A stretch of DNA of 64,000 nt from CAVVUC01 sp963751395 (GCA_963751395.1 CAVVUC010000002.1:62001-126000); one strand, 5' to 3'. Positions 18,101 to 27,464 are shown, counted from the first letter of the stretch. Made by a program: numbers and translations. The notes: generated from the sequence alone by a model not told the origin.

Positions 18101-21003
18101 GTGTAGGCCCGGATGCTCAACGCCTGCGACTGCACATAGCCGTCGAGGATGGCCGCGAGCCGCGCCGCCTGCTGCTTCTGGCCGACCTTCTGGAGCAGCT
18201 CGCCCCGTTCCGCCGAGGTGAGTTCCTGATATTTGATGTAAAGCTCGGCGAGCAGGGCGCTCATGTCCTTCATCTCGCCCGACTGGTCCTTGACCGAAAA
18301 AGCGAAACGGTTCTCCAGCTTGGTCTGGATCGCCGGGGTCGAGAGCGACACGATCATCGCCTTGATCGCGTTGCCGAACTCCGCGCCGGGTCTGCCGGTG
18401 CGACCGACGCCGGCGCCGATGATGCCCATCAACTCCCGCAGCGGCAGGCCCGCCATGCGGGCGATGTTGCCCACGCGGGCGATGCCGTTGAAAATGTCCT
18501 TCGTGGTGACGTTGTAGTTGTTCGAGATCGCCACCACGCCCGCCAGCGTGCCGCGCAAGTCGCGCACCTGGAGGTTGTAGCTCGCCATGATCGAGGACAG
18601 GTTCTCCGCGCTTTCCGCCACGGTGATCTGCGCCGAGTTCGCCGCTTTCAACGACACGGTCACGGCTTCCTGCACCTGGATGCGGGTGAGGCCGAGGCGC
18701 GAGAACCGCACCGCCGCGTCGAGCGCCTGGTTCGCGTCGATGCCCTGCGCCACCGCCAGCTCGGTCGTGCTGTCGCGGAGCTTGAGGGCTTCCTCGTCGG
18801 TGCCGTGAAAGACGGTCTTGAGCAGCGCGTAGTTGCGCTCCAGCTTGATCGCCGCCGCCGCGCCGTGCTCGATCATGCCGAGCGCCTTGTAGAGCGTGCC
18901 GACCGACGCCGCCCACGCCGCCACGACAAAGGTGTTGTGGAGGAACGAGCGGGCCGTCCAGTCGCCGGTGCGCCCGAGGTCTTTCACGGCCTTCTCCGCG
19001 TGGGTCGCCTGCACCTCCATGAGGCGGTTCGAGGCGTTGTATTTCTCGGTGAGCGTGACGCGCTCGCGCAACCCGCCCGCCGTGCGCTCGAAGGTCGTGG
19101 TTTCCGTGCGCCCCTTGCTGGAAATGCTGCCGGTGCTGCTGCTGACTTTTTTGAAGTCGGGTCCGAACTGCACGCCCGCCTTCAATGCCGCCGCCTCGCG
19201 CTGGCGCTGGAGTTCCGCCGCCTGTTTCGCGGCGATCTTCTCCGCTTCCCTCCCCTGCGCGACGAGCGCCGCGCTGCGTTGCTGCTGCAACGAGGCGACC
19301 GATTGCTTCTCCCCCTTCGCCTGCTGCTCGATGCTGCGCTGCCGGTCCTTCTCGGCCTGCACCAGCGCCGCGCTCCGCTGCTTTTGCAGGGCGTCCACCG
19401 CCGCCGCTTCGTCGGCCTTGCGTTTCTCCGTCGCCCTTTCCTCGGCGGTCTGCTGCCGGATCAGGGCCGCGCTCCGCTGCTTCTGTAAACTCTCGACCGA
19501 GGTTTGCTCGGCGGCAATGCGCCGGGCCGTGGCCTTTTCCTCATCGGTCTGCTGCCGGATGAGCGCCGCGCTGCGTTGTTTCTGGATGGAGTCCTGCGCC
19601 GCCCGCTCCTGCGAGCGAATCTTGTTGGCGATGTCGGCCTGCGCCGCCTCGCCGCCGGCCACCTTCCCCTCGACCCGCGCATACAGCGGCGTGCCGCGAT
19701 AGTCTTTCAGCGCGTCACGCTGCGCCCGCAACGAGCGCACGTAATCCTCGGTGACGGTGAGCTTGCGCCGCAGATCGTCGCCCGCCTGCTTCGAGGCCAC
19801 GCGGTATTTGTTCTCGGCGGCCGCCGCCCGCTCGGTCGCGCCCGCGAGGTCGTTCCGGGTGGTGATCTCCTTCTCGCCGGTCTTGAGCAGCGTTTCGGAA
19901 CGGCTTAACTGGTATTTCGACGCCACTTCGGCCCCCTCGGCATCGGTCTGGACGTAGAGCCGTCCGCCGCCGCCGCCGCCGCCGCCAATGGGCGGTTCGG
20001 GCTTGTGAGGTGGAGCCGCCGGAGGCGGGGCCGCCAGCTTCACCCATTGGTCTCCCTGGGCTACATAGCCACTCTTGAGTGCATGCTCCTTTAGTTGCTC
20101 GTTACCAACAAACCATTTCGAGGGGATGTTCTCGTTGTTCCCGATGGCTTGTTTAAGGAATTGGTCTTTGTTCTCGCTCCATTGAGGCACCCGTTTGCCA
20201 CCTTGCATCATCGGGTTGGCGGCCTTGTATTCTTCCGGCGTCGGCGCTGTTTTTGCGATGGCCTTGCCGGAAGCGCCGCCCAGTCCCTTTTCCTGGGTCG
20301 CCAGCTTGCCGATGTCCTCGGTCGCCTGCTTGGTGGTCGCCGCTTTTTTCTTCGTGATCGCGGTCTGCTTGTCGAGCGAGGCGGTCGTGGCCTCGACCGG
20401 CGATTTCAGTTTCCCTTCCGCCTCCGCGAGCTTCTGCGCCTGCGCGGACATATCGGCCTTCGCCTTCCATTGCGCCCGCATCTGCTCCAGCGGGTCCGGT
20501 CCCTCGACCTTCGGCAATGCCTTGAGGCCCGCTGCCTTCACGAACGCCGCCTGCTGGCTCTGTATCCGCTCGTGGTGCTCCTTGACCGCCTTGAATTCCG
20601 CCTCGCGCGCATCGCCGCGCGCCCGCATCACGCGGTCGGCCTTCGATACGTCCTCCGCCGTCCAGGTCGGCCTTCCCTTCGTGTGCTCGCCGGCATGGAA
20701 CGCCCGCCAGTATTCGTCCAGCTCCTTGCGCATCTCGCGCATCTGCCGGCCCGACTGCATCATCTCCTTGTTCTGGCGGTCGAACACCTTCACCGCCGCG
20801 ATCCGGCCCATCGTGATCTGCGCCTCGCGCAGCTCGCGGTTCAGCTCGGTCAGCCCCGTGGCCGACACCTTGATCGTGAGCGTGTTGAGCTTCGAGTGGA
20901 AGTCCTGCAACCGCTCGTATTGCGCGATGAGTTTGTCGATGCCGCCGCCCGCCCCCATTTTGAGGCTGGAGCGGCATTGCAGTTCAATGGGTTCTTCAGC
21001 CAT
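15154..21003 (-). CDS. Phage tail tape measure protein (TP901-type)
   Basis: At 1,949 residues, it sets tail length and assists DNA passage; with ~0.15 nm per residue a tail near 290 nm is inferred. Residues about 700-1010 hold the tape-measure core (AAAIKLERNYALLKTVF ... ESAENLSSIMASYNLQV ... FNGIARVGNIARMAGLPLRE). It is preceded by charged coiled coil with four ~33-residue repeats around QKQRSAAL (about 474-590) and an eight-glycine linker (~340). Hydrophobic segments follow the core. At residues ~1486-1499 a heptamer array is translated in frame as SPSTINPQPST. It lies apart from its usual chaperone partners (31914-32692) because of the island at 21085-31231. Confidence 0.92.
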   Translation of the reverse strand: MAEEPIELQCRSSLKMGAGGGIDKLIAQYERLQDFHSKLNTLTIKVSATGLTELNRELREAQITMGRIAAVKVFDRQNKEMMQSGRQMREMRKELDEYWRAFHAGEHTKGRPTWTAEDVSKADRVMRARGDAREAEFKAVKEHHERIQSQQAAFVKAAGLKALPKVEGPDPLEQMRAQWKAKADMSAQAQKLAEAEGKLKSPVEATTASLDKQTAITKKKAATTKQATEDIGKLATQEKGLGGASGKAIAKTAPTPEEYKAANPMMQGGKRVPQWSENKDQFLKQAIGNNENIPSKWFVGNEQLKEHALKSGYVAQGDQWVKLAAPPPAAPPHKPEPPIGGGGGGGGRLYVQTDAEGAEVASKYQLSRSETLLKTGEKEITTRNDLAGATERAAAAENKYRVASKQAGDDLRRKLTVTEDYVRSLRAQRDALKDYRGTPLYARVEGKVAGGEAAQADIANKIRSQERAAQDSIQKQRSAALIRQQTDEEKATARRIAAEQTSVESLQKQRSAALIRQQTAEERATEKRKADEAAAVDALQKQRSAALVQAEKDRQRSIEQQAKGEKQSVASLQQQRSAALVAQGREAEKIAAKQAAELQRQREAAALKAGVQFGPDFKKVSSSTGSISSKGRTETTTFERTAGGLRERVTLTEKYNASNRLMEVQATHAEKAVKDLGRTGDWTARSFLHNTFVVAAWAASVGTLYKALGMIEHGAAAAIKLERNYALLKTVFHGTDEEALKLRDSTTELAVAQGIDANQALDAAVRFSRLGLTRIQVQEAVTVSLKAANSAQITVAESAENLSSIMASYNLQVRDLRGTLAGVVAISNNYNVTTKDIFNGIARVGNIARMAGLPLRELMGIIGAGVGRTGRPGAEFGNAIKAMIVSLSTPAIQTKLENRFAFSVKDQSGEMKDMSALLAELYIKYQELTSAERGELLQKVGQKQQAARLAAILDGYVQSQALSIRAYTQMNAAERENMNIRASMVSQLQSLSSEFERLSVNMLASNESFAATQVLQNTIKGITNAIKVLSDHPQAFALMVGLAAMMSARMAVLAFRYGEAGTKANFFTNTLKQVAMAQVAMAEAVTRGNAALAAQGGLFVVAGKSIGGLARLFSFKAIGSALASLFAVLRFGLGTVARFAGGIAGIALFEAGLWGVNKAFDYFRKTSEDANAALIGFDDEIEKHNNLGQAAAQSARLFQTVSKAAPKLDERSFGLAASGIAQVMEPVDERKRRDVEKDLLDTFKQQNGVQEIQQRLGALQQVQLEKARVERQETISLSERQLNLQNKLLASVQAEIAAKDAKGKPADREREKEKSLLDRIKSLSEKRSQDYSELVDELGEQENSMEKIAKARFEGQNRGLEAVSGKTPTFGPTQKLDEEIGLLRTKLRLLDDNRAAAKGAYDEAVAQSDTKIQKAKDELEAWRAAHPKKEQAFDAAAFDAQAASLGNSGLGSAASASGAWLKRQLKGEGWTPFGNRPLIERGTRNERFSPSTINPQPSTRLPSGGTDERTREAQLQDAVAGTTQAEKDKTAALEAQTTALEKLNEKEREAIELGIEKAQTERDRLAAAMEAQDLGSRQAKETGARNRWGVTETDKLFNESAGLMRDIQGVTTTKRTPIIERGISTPIDDYGGRKVRWEHDKPEGNMFSQALFARGSSDYQYTEDLAKKDEANGTEPGYFQRRQRVTGYKTETKTSGGLAEQLKEARIEERMASPGGPGDEGGDKAAAQAAVLKQLTLEQRIREELNQLQQNEVAASMRKATIEAEIKTTKQQQNIEASKALLMGSREEQMQAAMLARFQQKRGGKQFTVNDFQFLSQGTRQNIEKFAPDAAPKELNTTMRQLTNELAKLNKGIDKMVADRKALEKELPKDINPTATAARAGAQEGKTNPDVPAISVNVGSVVVDVGDQFAKITTQFQQVVLAQVQPQLDAMNQRITTGLAGVSNAGGRS
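16504..16541. repeat. Heptamer array inside the tape measure gene
   Basis: Units TTGATGG, TTGAGGG, TTGATGG, TTGATGG lie in frame in the tape measure gene and encode a serine-proline-asparagine-rich insert. The same array is intergenic elsewhere (14903, 34311, 36821, 37447, 61440, 63211). Confidence 0.75.
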
Positions 21004-21084
21004 GCCCCGTCGGTTTCACAGACTGCCGAAGAAAGCAACGCGTCATTGACGCCACTTTGAGGAAACCAGGCTCGTCGGCTATCT

Positions 21085-24000
21085 TTAGTCCAGCTTCAAT
21101 CTGTAGAAGCGGCGAGACTCGGGCGGATCAATTGGCGACGTGAACTGAAGCTCGGTGCCAGTCCCGATCGACACAGAACCAATGTTTTGCCACGAGCCAC
21201 TGGTCAGATCGGGTGACGATTGGAGTTGATAAACTCGACCAGCCACCGACGACTTGAAGATGTTCACGCTGGTGCCCGAGAGGGATATTCTCGGAGCTGC
21301 CAATTCATTCGAGCTGATCGGCGGAGGTGCCACTGTGACCGTGAAGGTCTTGCTCGCTGTGTTTCCGGCCGCGTCGGTCGCAGTCACTGTCACCGTCGTT
21401 GTGCCAAGCGGAAAGACGGAGCCGGATGCAGGAATGTTCGTTGTCGCGCAAGGACCGCTCACTGTGTCGGTGGCCGATGTGGTAAAATTCACCACAGCGC
21501 CATTTGCCCCGGCAGCCAGGACAGACATGTTGGCCGGGACCGTGATTTGAGGCGGCGCAACGTCCACCACCGAAATGCTGCCATCAACGGCGAGCTTGCT
21601 CGTATTCCAGCCCAACCCGACACCCAGGACGGGAAGGTTGAACTCACTCGGCGTTCCCGAGAAACCAGTTGCCGGGAAAAGCACAAAACGGTCACCCAGT
21701 TGCAGGGTTCCACCTGCGTTGGTGACATTCAGCGTCCCCGAATAGGCAAGCGAGGTGATGCCGCTTGCACCCGTGCAGTTTGGAGTCGCGCTGCGGTTAA
21801 TCGTGATCGTGATGCTGCTGCCGGCTGCAAACGTGAGTGAGTTGTTGATCTTGAGCGTGCCGGTGCCGCTCAAGCCGGGAGAAAAAGTCCCGCTGACTGT
21901 CACGGGACAGTTGATGGTGCCGGTGCCTATGAGCGAACCTGCGGTTCCAATCGTTATTCCGCTGCCAGGGGCCAGGCTGCCGTTCACTTGAAGAACTCCG
22001 GAGTTGAGGGTCGTGCCGCCGCTGTAGGTGTTTGACGCGCTGAGAATCAAAGTGCCCGTCCCTTGTTTAACCAAAGCGCCGTTGATAACCGGCAGGGCGA
22101 GTTCCACCGGGCTGTTCACGGTCAGGGTTCGTGTCCCGCTCACCAGGTCCAAGCTGGCGGTGGTGCCCGACCGGGCGAGCTTGAGTTTGCCAACATCCGC
22201 CGCATCCCCAAGCGTCGTGTCTGCGCCCACGCTAACCGCATTACTGACCGTAAGAGTGCTATTGCTGCCGCGCAAGGTTCCGCCGTTGAGGTTGAGCGTA
22301 GCAAGCACTTCGTTGTAGCCGTTCCAGTTGATCAAGCCGCCGCTGAGCGTCACGGGGTAGGTGTCGCGGATCAAGTCGCCATTGCTGAGCGTCACCAGGA
22401 ATGTGCCCCCGCTGTAAACCGTCAGGTCGCGGTTGTTGATCCAGTTTGACTTGTGCGCCTCCAGAGTCCCCCCTCGAACCAAAAATGGAACATTGGGACC
22501 TTGGCTGCTGTAAGTGAGCTTCAACGTGCCTTGATAGGTCGAATCGTTTGGATCGCCCCATTGAAGGGGGGTGGTGGCGGCCGGGGTGCCCAGGCTTGCC
22601 AGGACGAGATGGGAGCCGGTTTTCCCCTTCCAGACGCGGGTGCCGCCATTGAGAACAGTGACCGCCTTGTTCAGGGTGATGGTGCCGCTGGTCGCATTTA
22701 CCACGATGCCGCCAGCGCCGACCGTCAAAGTGCCCGCTGAACCGCTGTTGAGCGCCCAACCGGGGGACTCGAAAAGCAGCCCGCCGACGCTGTTCGCCCC
22801 GGTGATGGAGGGCTGATTGGTCGTCAAAGAACCAGCGAACTCAGCCACACTCGTGCTCGTCGGGCTTGCTGACGCATTCCAATTGCCGCCGTTTTCCCAG
22901 GCGGTGCTGGTCGCGCCGGTCCAGATTGATGCACCGGGAGTGGCAATGGCTTCGCCAGAGGGCGAACTCTCAACCCCGCCCACTGTGGATGTGATGACGT
23001 AATAGTAAGTCGTGCCGTTCGTCGCCGTGGAGTCGGTAAAGGAAATTCCGGCTTGTGTGGCAACCGTGGTGTAAGGGCCTCCGGAAACCGCGCTGCGTTT
23101 TATCGTGTAGGCGGTCGCTCCCGGAACAGAAGTCCAGCCCAGGCCCACCGAGCCGTTGCCCGGCATGACATGAACCCCGGTGGGTGTATTGGGATCGCCG
23201 TTGAGAACGATGAGGTTCCCGCTGCCGCTGAAATGCAATGGATCACGCGTCGCATTCCAAGTGCCGGAAGGCTGCCAGAGTCCGTTGATGTAAAGCCGCG
23301 ACACGGTTTCGTTCACGCCGGAACCCAAATGCAGCGTGCCGCCGGGAGCCAGATACACCGAGGCGGTGTCTGACAGCGCGCCCGAAGGGTTGTTCAGCTC
23401 GCAGGTTGCGTCATTGGAGACCGTCAGGTTGCCGGTGCCAAGCGCGCCCGCCGTGTCGGCCACAAGCGTGCCGGCGGTGACGTTGGTGGAACCGGTATAA
23501 GTGTTCGAGTTGGTGAGCGTCAGTGTGCCCGCGCCATATTTTGCAATGCCCATGCTGTTGGCTCCGCCGTTGGGAGCCGCGATGGCAGAACTGTAAGTAA
23601 AGTTTCCACCGACAGCATTCGTCGTGTCGAACCCGATGGCCGAGCCATTCAGAAAACCGCCGGTGGCTGTCCCCAGTCCTTTCAAGGCATCGAGATCGGC
23701 TGCCGTGAATTCGCCGGAACCACCGACATTAAAAACGGCCGCCGCGCCATTTTGCACAACGAGATTTGAGTCTGTCCAACTCGATCGGCTATTACGATAG
23801 AGGGCATACGGGTTTGCGAATTGTAATGCTCCGGAAGCGACCGTCGTTGCTCCGGTGTAACTGCTGTTGGTTGCTGAAAGCACCAGTCTCCCAGTCCCCG
23901 TCTTGCGGAGTCCGGCACTGCCCGCCAGTGGCACCGCCAGCAGGGTTGTCTGGTTGATTACCTCGATGACCGGTGTGCCGGCGGATGGAGCGAGATTGAA

Positions 24001-26073
24001 GCTGCCGGTGCCGCTTACAAGCCAGTTGTCAGTCGGTTGCACGTCTCCGAACAACAGGCCGCCGACGGTGGGACTGGCATCCAGGTTGAGGGTGGAGTCG
24101 AAGATCAAATCGGCATCCGCAAAGCTCACCGTGTCGCTGCCGGTAGTCACCGGGACCGATCCGTTGCGCCAGTTCACCGCAGTGCTCCAGGTGCCTCCCC
24201 TCGAGTTGCGCCAGGCGTAGGCAGGTGTGGATGCGGCGTTAATGGCCGTCGCCTGCGGCACCGCGCTGCCGGGTGGAACGGTGACGTTGGCACCGCTCCG
24301 GCGCACGATGAGGCTCACCGACCCGCCGTTGGCGGCCCGGATGGCCCGAAACAGATCCTCGGGATATTTGACCGTCTGGCCGTTGGCCGAGGTGAGGATG
24401 TCTTTGACCCGGAGTCCGGCGGTGTATCCAGCCGAGCCCGACGCCATCTGTGTGACATATAGACCGGCGCTGTTGGCCGCACCTGCCGAGGAGGCTTCCA
24501 GCAGGGTCGCGGTCTTGAACTGTCCGCCCAGCCAGTTGTGCGTGGGCGTTTTCACATACTTGAGAGTCATGACGACCGAGTTGGTCCCGGAGGTCGTGGT
24601 ATCATAAAGAATCGTGGTCTGATCGCCGGAAACGGTGACCGAGGGCGTCGGCAGCGAGGTCACGACATCGAAGCTTTGGCCCGGAATATCCCAGCGTGTC
24701 GGGCTGACCGCCGCAGGCGTGGCGCTGGAAGAGGTGGCGATGAAACGCAGGGGATAGCTCGCGCCGACCCTGTCCAGAAGCACCTCGATCTCACCGTCCG
24801 CATTGAACCGGGTCCGGTAATACGACGAGTCGTAGATTTTCAGGGTCGTGATCGCCGTATTCTTTCCCGCCACACCGGATTTCCAGTGCAAAATCGTCAT
24901 GACGAGCTGGTAGGAGGGGAAGCCGAAGGGATCCCATCCGTATTCAACCGAATACGGATAAGGGACAACATAGCTGTTGATCACCGCCGCCATCCGGTCC
25001 TCTTCGATCGCAACATCATGGGTGTAAACGGTGTAGGTGTTCGTGTAAACGTCGGAAAAGCGCCGGTTGCCCTGGAAATTCAGGAGCGACGGCTTGACCG
25101 TATCCGGCACATCAGCATCCGTGCCCAGGCCGCTCAGCCCGTTCAGAATACAGAAACGGGTGGCGGTATTCCCGGCGTAGTTGGCGCCCGGGCCGTTGGC
25201 GAGATCCTGCGTGTAGGCCAGAATGGGCATGCCCGTTTCCGCACACGCCCGGGTGAAATCCATGGTGTCGCTATAAGCGCGGTAGTAAGGACCCGACAGG
25301 TTCCGCAACGAAGCGTTGTAGTGCAGCGCTATATCAGCCCAAAGGACATTTTTCATGGCCGCCGACTTCGCGCGAAAATCCGCGTCCTGCCCCAGCTTCG
25401 CACCCAGGGCCAGCGCCGTCATCGCGACCCCCTCGTAAGTCGGGCTATTGTGCTCAGGATCGCAGTTGTTCCGCAGGATGGCGGTCTGGATGTTGGCCAT
25501 GCGCGTGGCCGCCACGCTGGTCCAGGTGCTGTTGTTGTAAACCGCCCCGCAGTAGTTGAGCACCAGGGCGTTCATCACGGCGTAGTTCGTCCAGTCCGGA
25601 TTGCGGCCGGCATCTGTGCCGGGATGGTATCCCCCGGTCGCCACAAACTGCAGGGCATGGTCCACCGCGGCCGCAGTCGTCGCGTCGAAGAGATTGCCAT
25701 AGTAAGCCTTCGCCGCAACAAGCCCCATCCCGCCAAACTCGCTCATGGAGCCACTGCTGCCGGTCGCAAGAAGCGCATCCAATTGCTGCAACACCTTGAA
25801 CGCGTTTGCCCGATCGGAACCCTGATTGCGCTGGAGCATTCCACACGCCTGAAACGAGCCCCGCTCCCCCCAGCCATTGACGTTTGCTATCGCCGTTGCA
25901 TCCGACCAGGGCGTGGTGTTGGTGGGCAGGTAAAGCGACGAGAGATAGCGCTGGGTATCGGTCAGGCTGCTCCACGCTGGCGGAGTTGTATCCTGGCCAC
26001 GGGCAAACGGGAGATGCAGCGCAAAAACGAGCAGAATAATGAGCCCGTTGAGCTTGGGGATGGTGAACGGCAT
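21085..26073 (-). CDS. Secreted multidomain protein: alpha/alpha-toroid, PDZ, beta-strand repeats, Fn3, HYR
   Basis: Start chosen at MPFTIPKLNGLIILLVFALH, a signal peptide ending near ARGQD; an upstream ATG at 26139 would add 22 residues. Residues ~30-500 are helical, with WGERGSFQ, NPDWTNYAVMNALVLNYCG and HNSPTYEGVAMTALALG, resembling alpha/alpha-barrel polysaccharide-processing proteins. A PDZ-like segment (SAGYTAGLRVKDILTSANGQ) is at ~538-595. Then come autotransporter-type beta repeats (GTLTLTNSNTYTGSTNVTAG), a fibronectin-III-like stretch (GVHVMPGNGSVGLGWTSVPG), more beta repeats and a HYR-like domain (PPQITVPANMSVLAAG). The C-terminus PESRRFYRLKLD is typical of verrucomicrobial exported proteins. 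Likely extracellular carbohydrate binding or cleavage; substrate unknown. Confidence 0.75.
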   Translation of the reverse strand: MPFTIPKLNGLIILLVFALHLPFARGQDTTPPAWSSLTDTQRYLSSLYLPTNTTPWSDATAIANVNGWGERGSFQACGMLQRNQGSDRANAFKVLQQLDALLATGSSGSMSEFGGMGLVAAKAYYGNLFDATTAAAVDHALQFVATGGYHPGTDAGRNPDWTNYAVMNALVLNYCGAVYNNSTWTSVAATRMANIQTAILRNNCDPEHNSPTYEGVAMTALALGAKLGQDADFRAKSAAMKNVLWADIALHYNASLRNLSGPYYRAYSDTMDFTRACAETGMPILAYTQDLANGPGANYAGNTATRFCILNGLSGLGTDADVPDTVKPSLLNFQGNRRFSDVYTNTYTVYTHDVAIEEDRMAAVINSYVVPYPYSVEYGWDPFGFPSYQLVMTILHWKSGVAGKNTAITTLKIYDSSYYRTRFNADGEIEVLLDRVGASYPLRFIATSSSATPAAVSPTRWDIPGQSFDVVTSLPTPSVTVSGDQTTILYDTTTSGTNSVVMTLKYVKTPTHNWLGGQFKTATLLEASSAGAANSAGLYVTQMASGSAGYTAGLRVKDILTSANGQTVKYPEDLFRAIRAANGGSVSLIVRRSGANVTVPPGSAVPQATAINAASTPAYAWRNSRGGTWSTAVNWRNGSVPVTTGSDTVSFADADLIFDSTLNLDASPTVGGLLFGDVQPTDNWLVSGTGSFNLAPSAGTPVIEVINQTTLLAVPLAGSAGLRKTGTGRLVLSATNSSYTGATTVASGALQFANPYALYRNSRSSWTDSNLVVQNGAAAVFNVGGSGEFTAADLDALKGLGTATGGFLNGSAIGFDTTNAVGGNFTYSSAIAAPNGGANSMGIAKYGAGTLTLTNSNTYTGSTNVTAGTLVADTAGALGTGNLTVSNDATCELNNPSGALSDTASVYLAPGGTLHLGSGVNETVSRLYINGLWQPSGTWNATRDPLHFSGSGNLIVLNGDPNTPTGVHVMPGNGSVGLGWTSVPGATAYTIKRSAVSGGPYTTVATQAGISFTDSTATNGTTYYYVITSTVGGVESSPSGEAIATPGASIWTGATSTAWENGGNWNASASPTSTSVAEFAGSLTTNQPSITGANSVGGLLFESPGWALNSGSAGTLTVGAGGIVVNATSGTITLNKAVTVLNGGTRVWKGKTGSHLVLASLGTPAATTPLQWGDPNDSTYQGTLKLTYSSQGPNVPFLVRGGTLEAHKSNWINNRDLTVYSGGTFLVTLSNGDLIRDTYPVTLSGGLINWNGYNEVLATLNLNGGTLRGSNSTLTVSNAVSVGADTTLGDAADVGKLKLARSGTTASLDLVSGTRTLTVNSPVELALPVINGALVKQGTGTLILSASNTYSGGTTLNSGVLQVNGSLAPGSGITIGTAGSLIGTGTINCPVTVSGTFSPGLSGTGTLKINNSLTFAAGSSITITINRSATPNCTGASGITSLAYSGTLNVTNAGGTLQLGDRFVLFPATGFSGTPSEFNLPVLGVGLGWNTSKLAVDGSISVVDVAPPQITVPANMSVLAAGANGAVVNFTTSATDTVSGPCATTNIPASGSVFPLGTTTVTVTATDAAGNTASKTFTVTVAPPPISSNELAAPRISLSGTSVNIFKSSVAGRVYQLQSSPDLTSGSWQNIGSVSIGTGTELQFTSPIDPPESRRFYRLKLD

Positions 26074-26411
26074 GGTGGCGATGGGAGTTAGCTGTAGAAC
26101 CACCCATCCGACCATCTGGCTGAACAAAGGCAACGGCATAATGGGATATTCTTAAAATTATATCATAGGCTGGGGAACGCAATCGTAAACGGTGTGTGCG
26201 GGTTGATCAGGTTGAAGATCGCGAGGTCGAATGCAAAATGGAGCCAGGGCATCATGAACATTCATCCCTTCGTGAACTCGATCTGCGCGTTCTTCGGCTG
26301 GCTGCGGGCAAACAAGTGGTTCGAGAGCGCGCGGCTCTCAAGCGGATCTCCAGCCGGTTGTGGATCTCTGGGCGCAGTTGTGAGACACGGCTCACAGGAT
26401 CAGTTCCGGGC
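26074..26411. other. Intergenic gap, junction between integron segment and secreted-protein gene
   Basis: About 340 bases. AT-rich sequence at 26140-26165 could hold the promoter of the secreted-protein gene. Short open frames here look like chance. No attC site is seen on this side of the last cassette. Confidence 0.4.
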
Positions 26412-26455
26412 AAAAAAATGCAGCCCCCCACAGTCGAGTGACCGTGAAGGGCTGC
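26412..26455 (-). terminator. Rho-independent terminator after the last cassette
   Basis: On the - strand, stem GCAGCCC (26455-26449) pairs with GGGCTGC (26426-26420), followed by A and seven T (26418-26412). It lies 33-76 bases beyond the stop of the last cassette gene and would end transcription of the array. Confidence 0.75.
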
Positions 26456-26487
26456 TGTTCCCCCCAGAACGCGGGCAAAGTGTCTCA

Positions 26488-26820
26488 TCACTTCCCTTCG
26501 TGCAAGGGAATATTTTCGCGCTCTCCGCATCCGTGCCGGCCGGGGTTGGTGTCCTCGATGTAAATATCTGACTTCTGCCCTTTGGGCGTGCGCGGAAGCC
26601 GAAGAAAAATGCTGTAGTAATCCCAAAAATAGGGAAAGGAGATCATCCCTACATAGTGTTCCTTACCGACAACCTTGGAGATACTCGCCTCCGAGCCGTC
26701 TCCTGAGTCTAAGGTCAGTATCCAGCCATTCATTCGCGCGACGATGCTCTCGCTGCCGCCTGCAGCGAATGCGACGTGACTCAGGGCGAAAGACAAAAGG
26801 AAAAGCGTTCGAGCGCGCAT
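26488..26820 (-). CDS. Cassette-encoded exported protein, unknown
   Basis: A 110-residue protein with a signal peptide (MRARTLFLLSFALSHVAFAA). The mature part (ESIVARMNGWILTLDSGDG ... YVGMISFPYFWDYYSIFLRL) has no family I recognise. It follows an attC-like site at 26833 and precedes the terminator at 26412, making it the last cassette of the array. Confidence 0.55.
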   Translation of the reverse strand: MRARTLFLLSFALSHVAFAAGGSESIVARMNGWILTLDSGDGSEASISKVVGKEHYVGMISFPYFWDYYSIFLRLPRTPKGQKSDIYIEDTNPGRHGCGERENIPLHEGK

Positions 26821-26832
26821 GGTGGGCTAGTG

Positions 26833-26904
26833 GCCTAACGCCCAAGCGGATCTACCGGCGACGGTGGACTCCGCTTCGGGAAAGGACGCTATCGCCGGTT
26901 AGGC
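26833..26904 (-). other. attC-like recombination site
   Basis: On the - strand the site runs from GCCTAAC (26904-26898; R'' type RYYYAAC) to GTTAGGC (26839-26833; R' type GTTRRRY). The arms pair as CCC(G)AAGCGGA(G)TC against GATCCGCTTGGG, leaving two unpaired G bases like the extrahelical bases that integron integrases recognise on folded attC. It separates two short same-strand genes, as expected. Confidence 0.75.
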
Positions 26905-26938
26905 GGATGCGGATTGTTTAAGGTGATCGCTGAAGCTG

Positions 26939-27427
26939 TCATTTATCATTGGTTTTGAGGTAATCACTCGCAAAGAACTCAACCCCTTCGGCCAAAGTCT
27001 GAAGGATGCCATCCGAACCGCGTTCTGTTGCACCGGCTGCAACTCGGCCCCAAGTGCGGGCAGAAATGGCGTAAGGAATGCCACTCGAAACGAATGAAAC
27101 CCGGCGTGAAAACGCTAAGTGGATGGCGAACCCTGCCCCGTTGACGTGAACCACGACATAAAGATAATGGTCATAACTCTTTGGGTCGGCATCGACTCCC
27201 TTGAGGCCGTGCTTGCGTAGTTCGAGGTTCACCCGCGCACTTATCCTATCGCTCGTTAGTCCGATCTTCTGCGCCTGCTCGGTAGGAAACTCCATCAGGA
27301 TGGGAACGGTCTTGTAGTTGGCGACTTCCATGCCGGTCTTACTCTGCACTATATCCTGAGCGCAACTAACCTCCGCTGAAAGAATGACGATGAAGGCTGT
27401 GCAGAAAGCGTGGAATGGAGACTTCAT
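26939..27427 (-). CDS. Cassette-encoded periplasmic protein, unknown
   Basis: A 162-residue protein. ATG 27427 (MKSPFHAFCTAFIVILSAEV...CAQD) gives a clean signal peptide; the alternative start at 27442 adds five residues. The mature part is mixed alpha/beta (VANYKTVPILMEFP ... YDHYLYVVVHVNGAGFAIHL). No recognised family. attC lies 35 bases beyond the stop. Confidence 0.55.
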   Translation of the reverse strand: MKSPFHAFCTAFIVILSAEVSCAQDIVQSKTGMEVANYKTVPILMEFPTEQAQKIGLTSDRISARVNLELRKHGLKGVDADPKSYDHYLYVVVHVNGAGFAIHLAFSRRVSFVSSGIPYAISARTWGRVAAGATERGSDGILQTLAEGVEFFASDYLKTNDK

Positions 27428-27464
27428 GATTCGGCGGTTCAACGATCAACGTGATTAGGCCGCG

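Noticed and set aside
17215..19488. 757-codon open frame on the + strand opposite the tape measure
   Set aside because: Arg/Leu/His-rich antisense shadow of a GC-rich gene; no domain or start signal.
24538..26091. 517-codon + strand open frame opposite the secreted protein
   Set aside because: The - strand has a signal peptide and recognisable domains; this frame has none.
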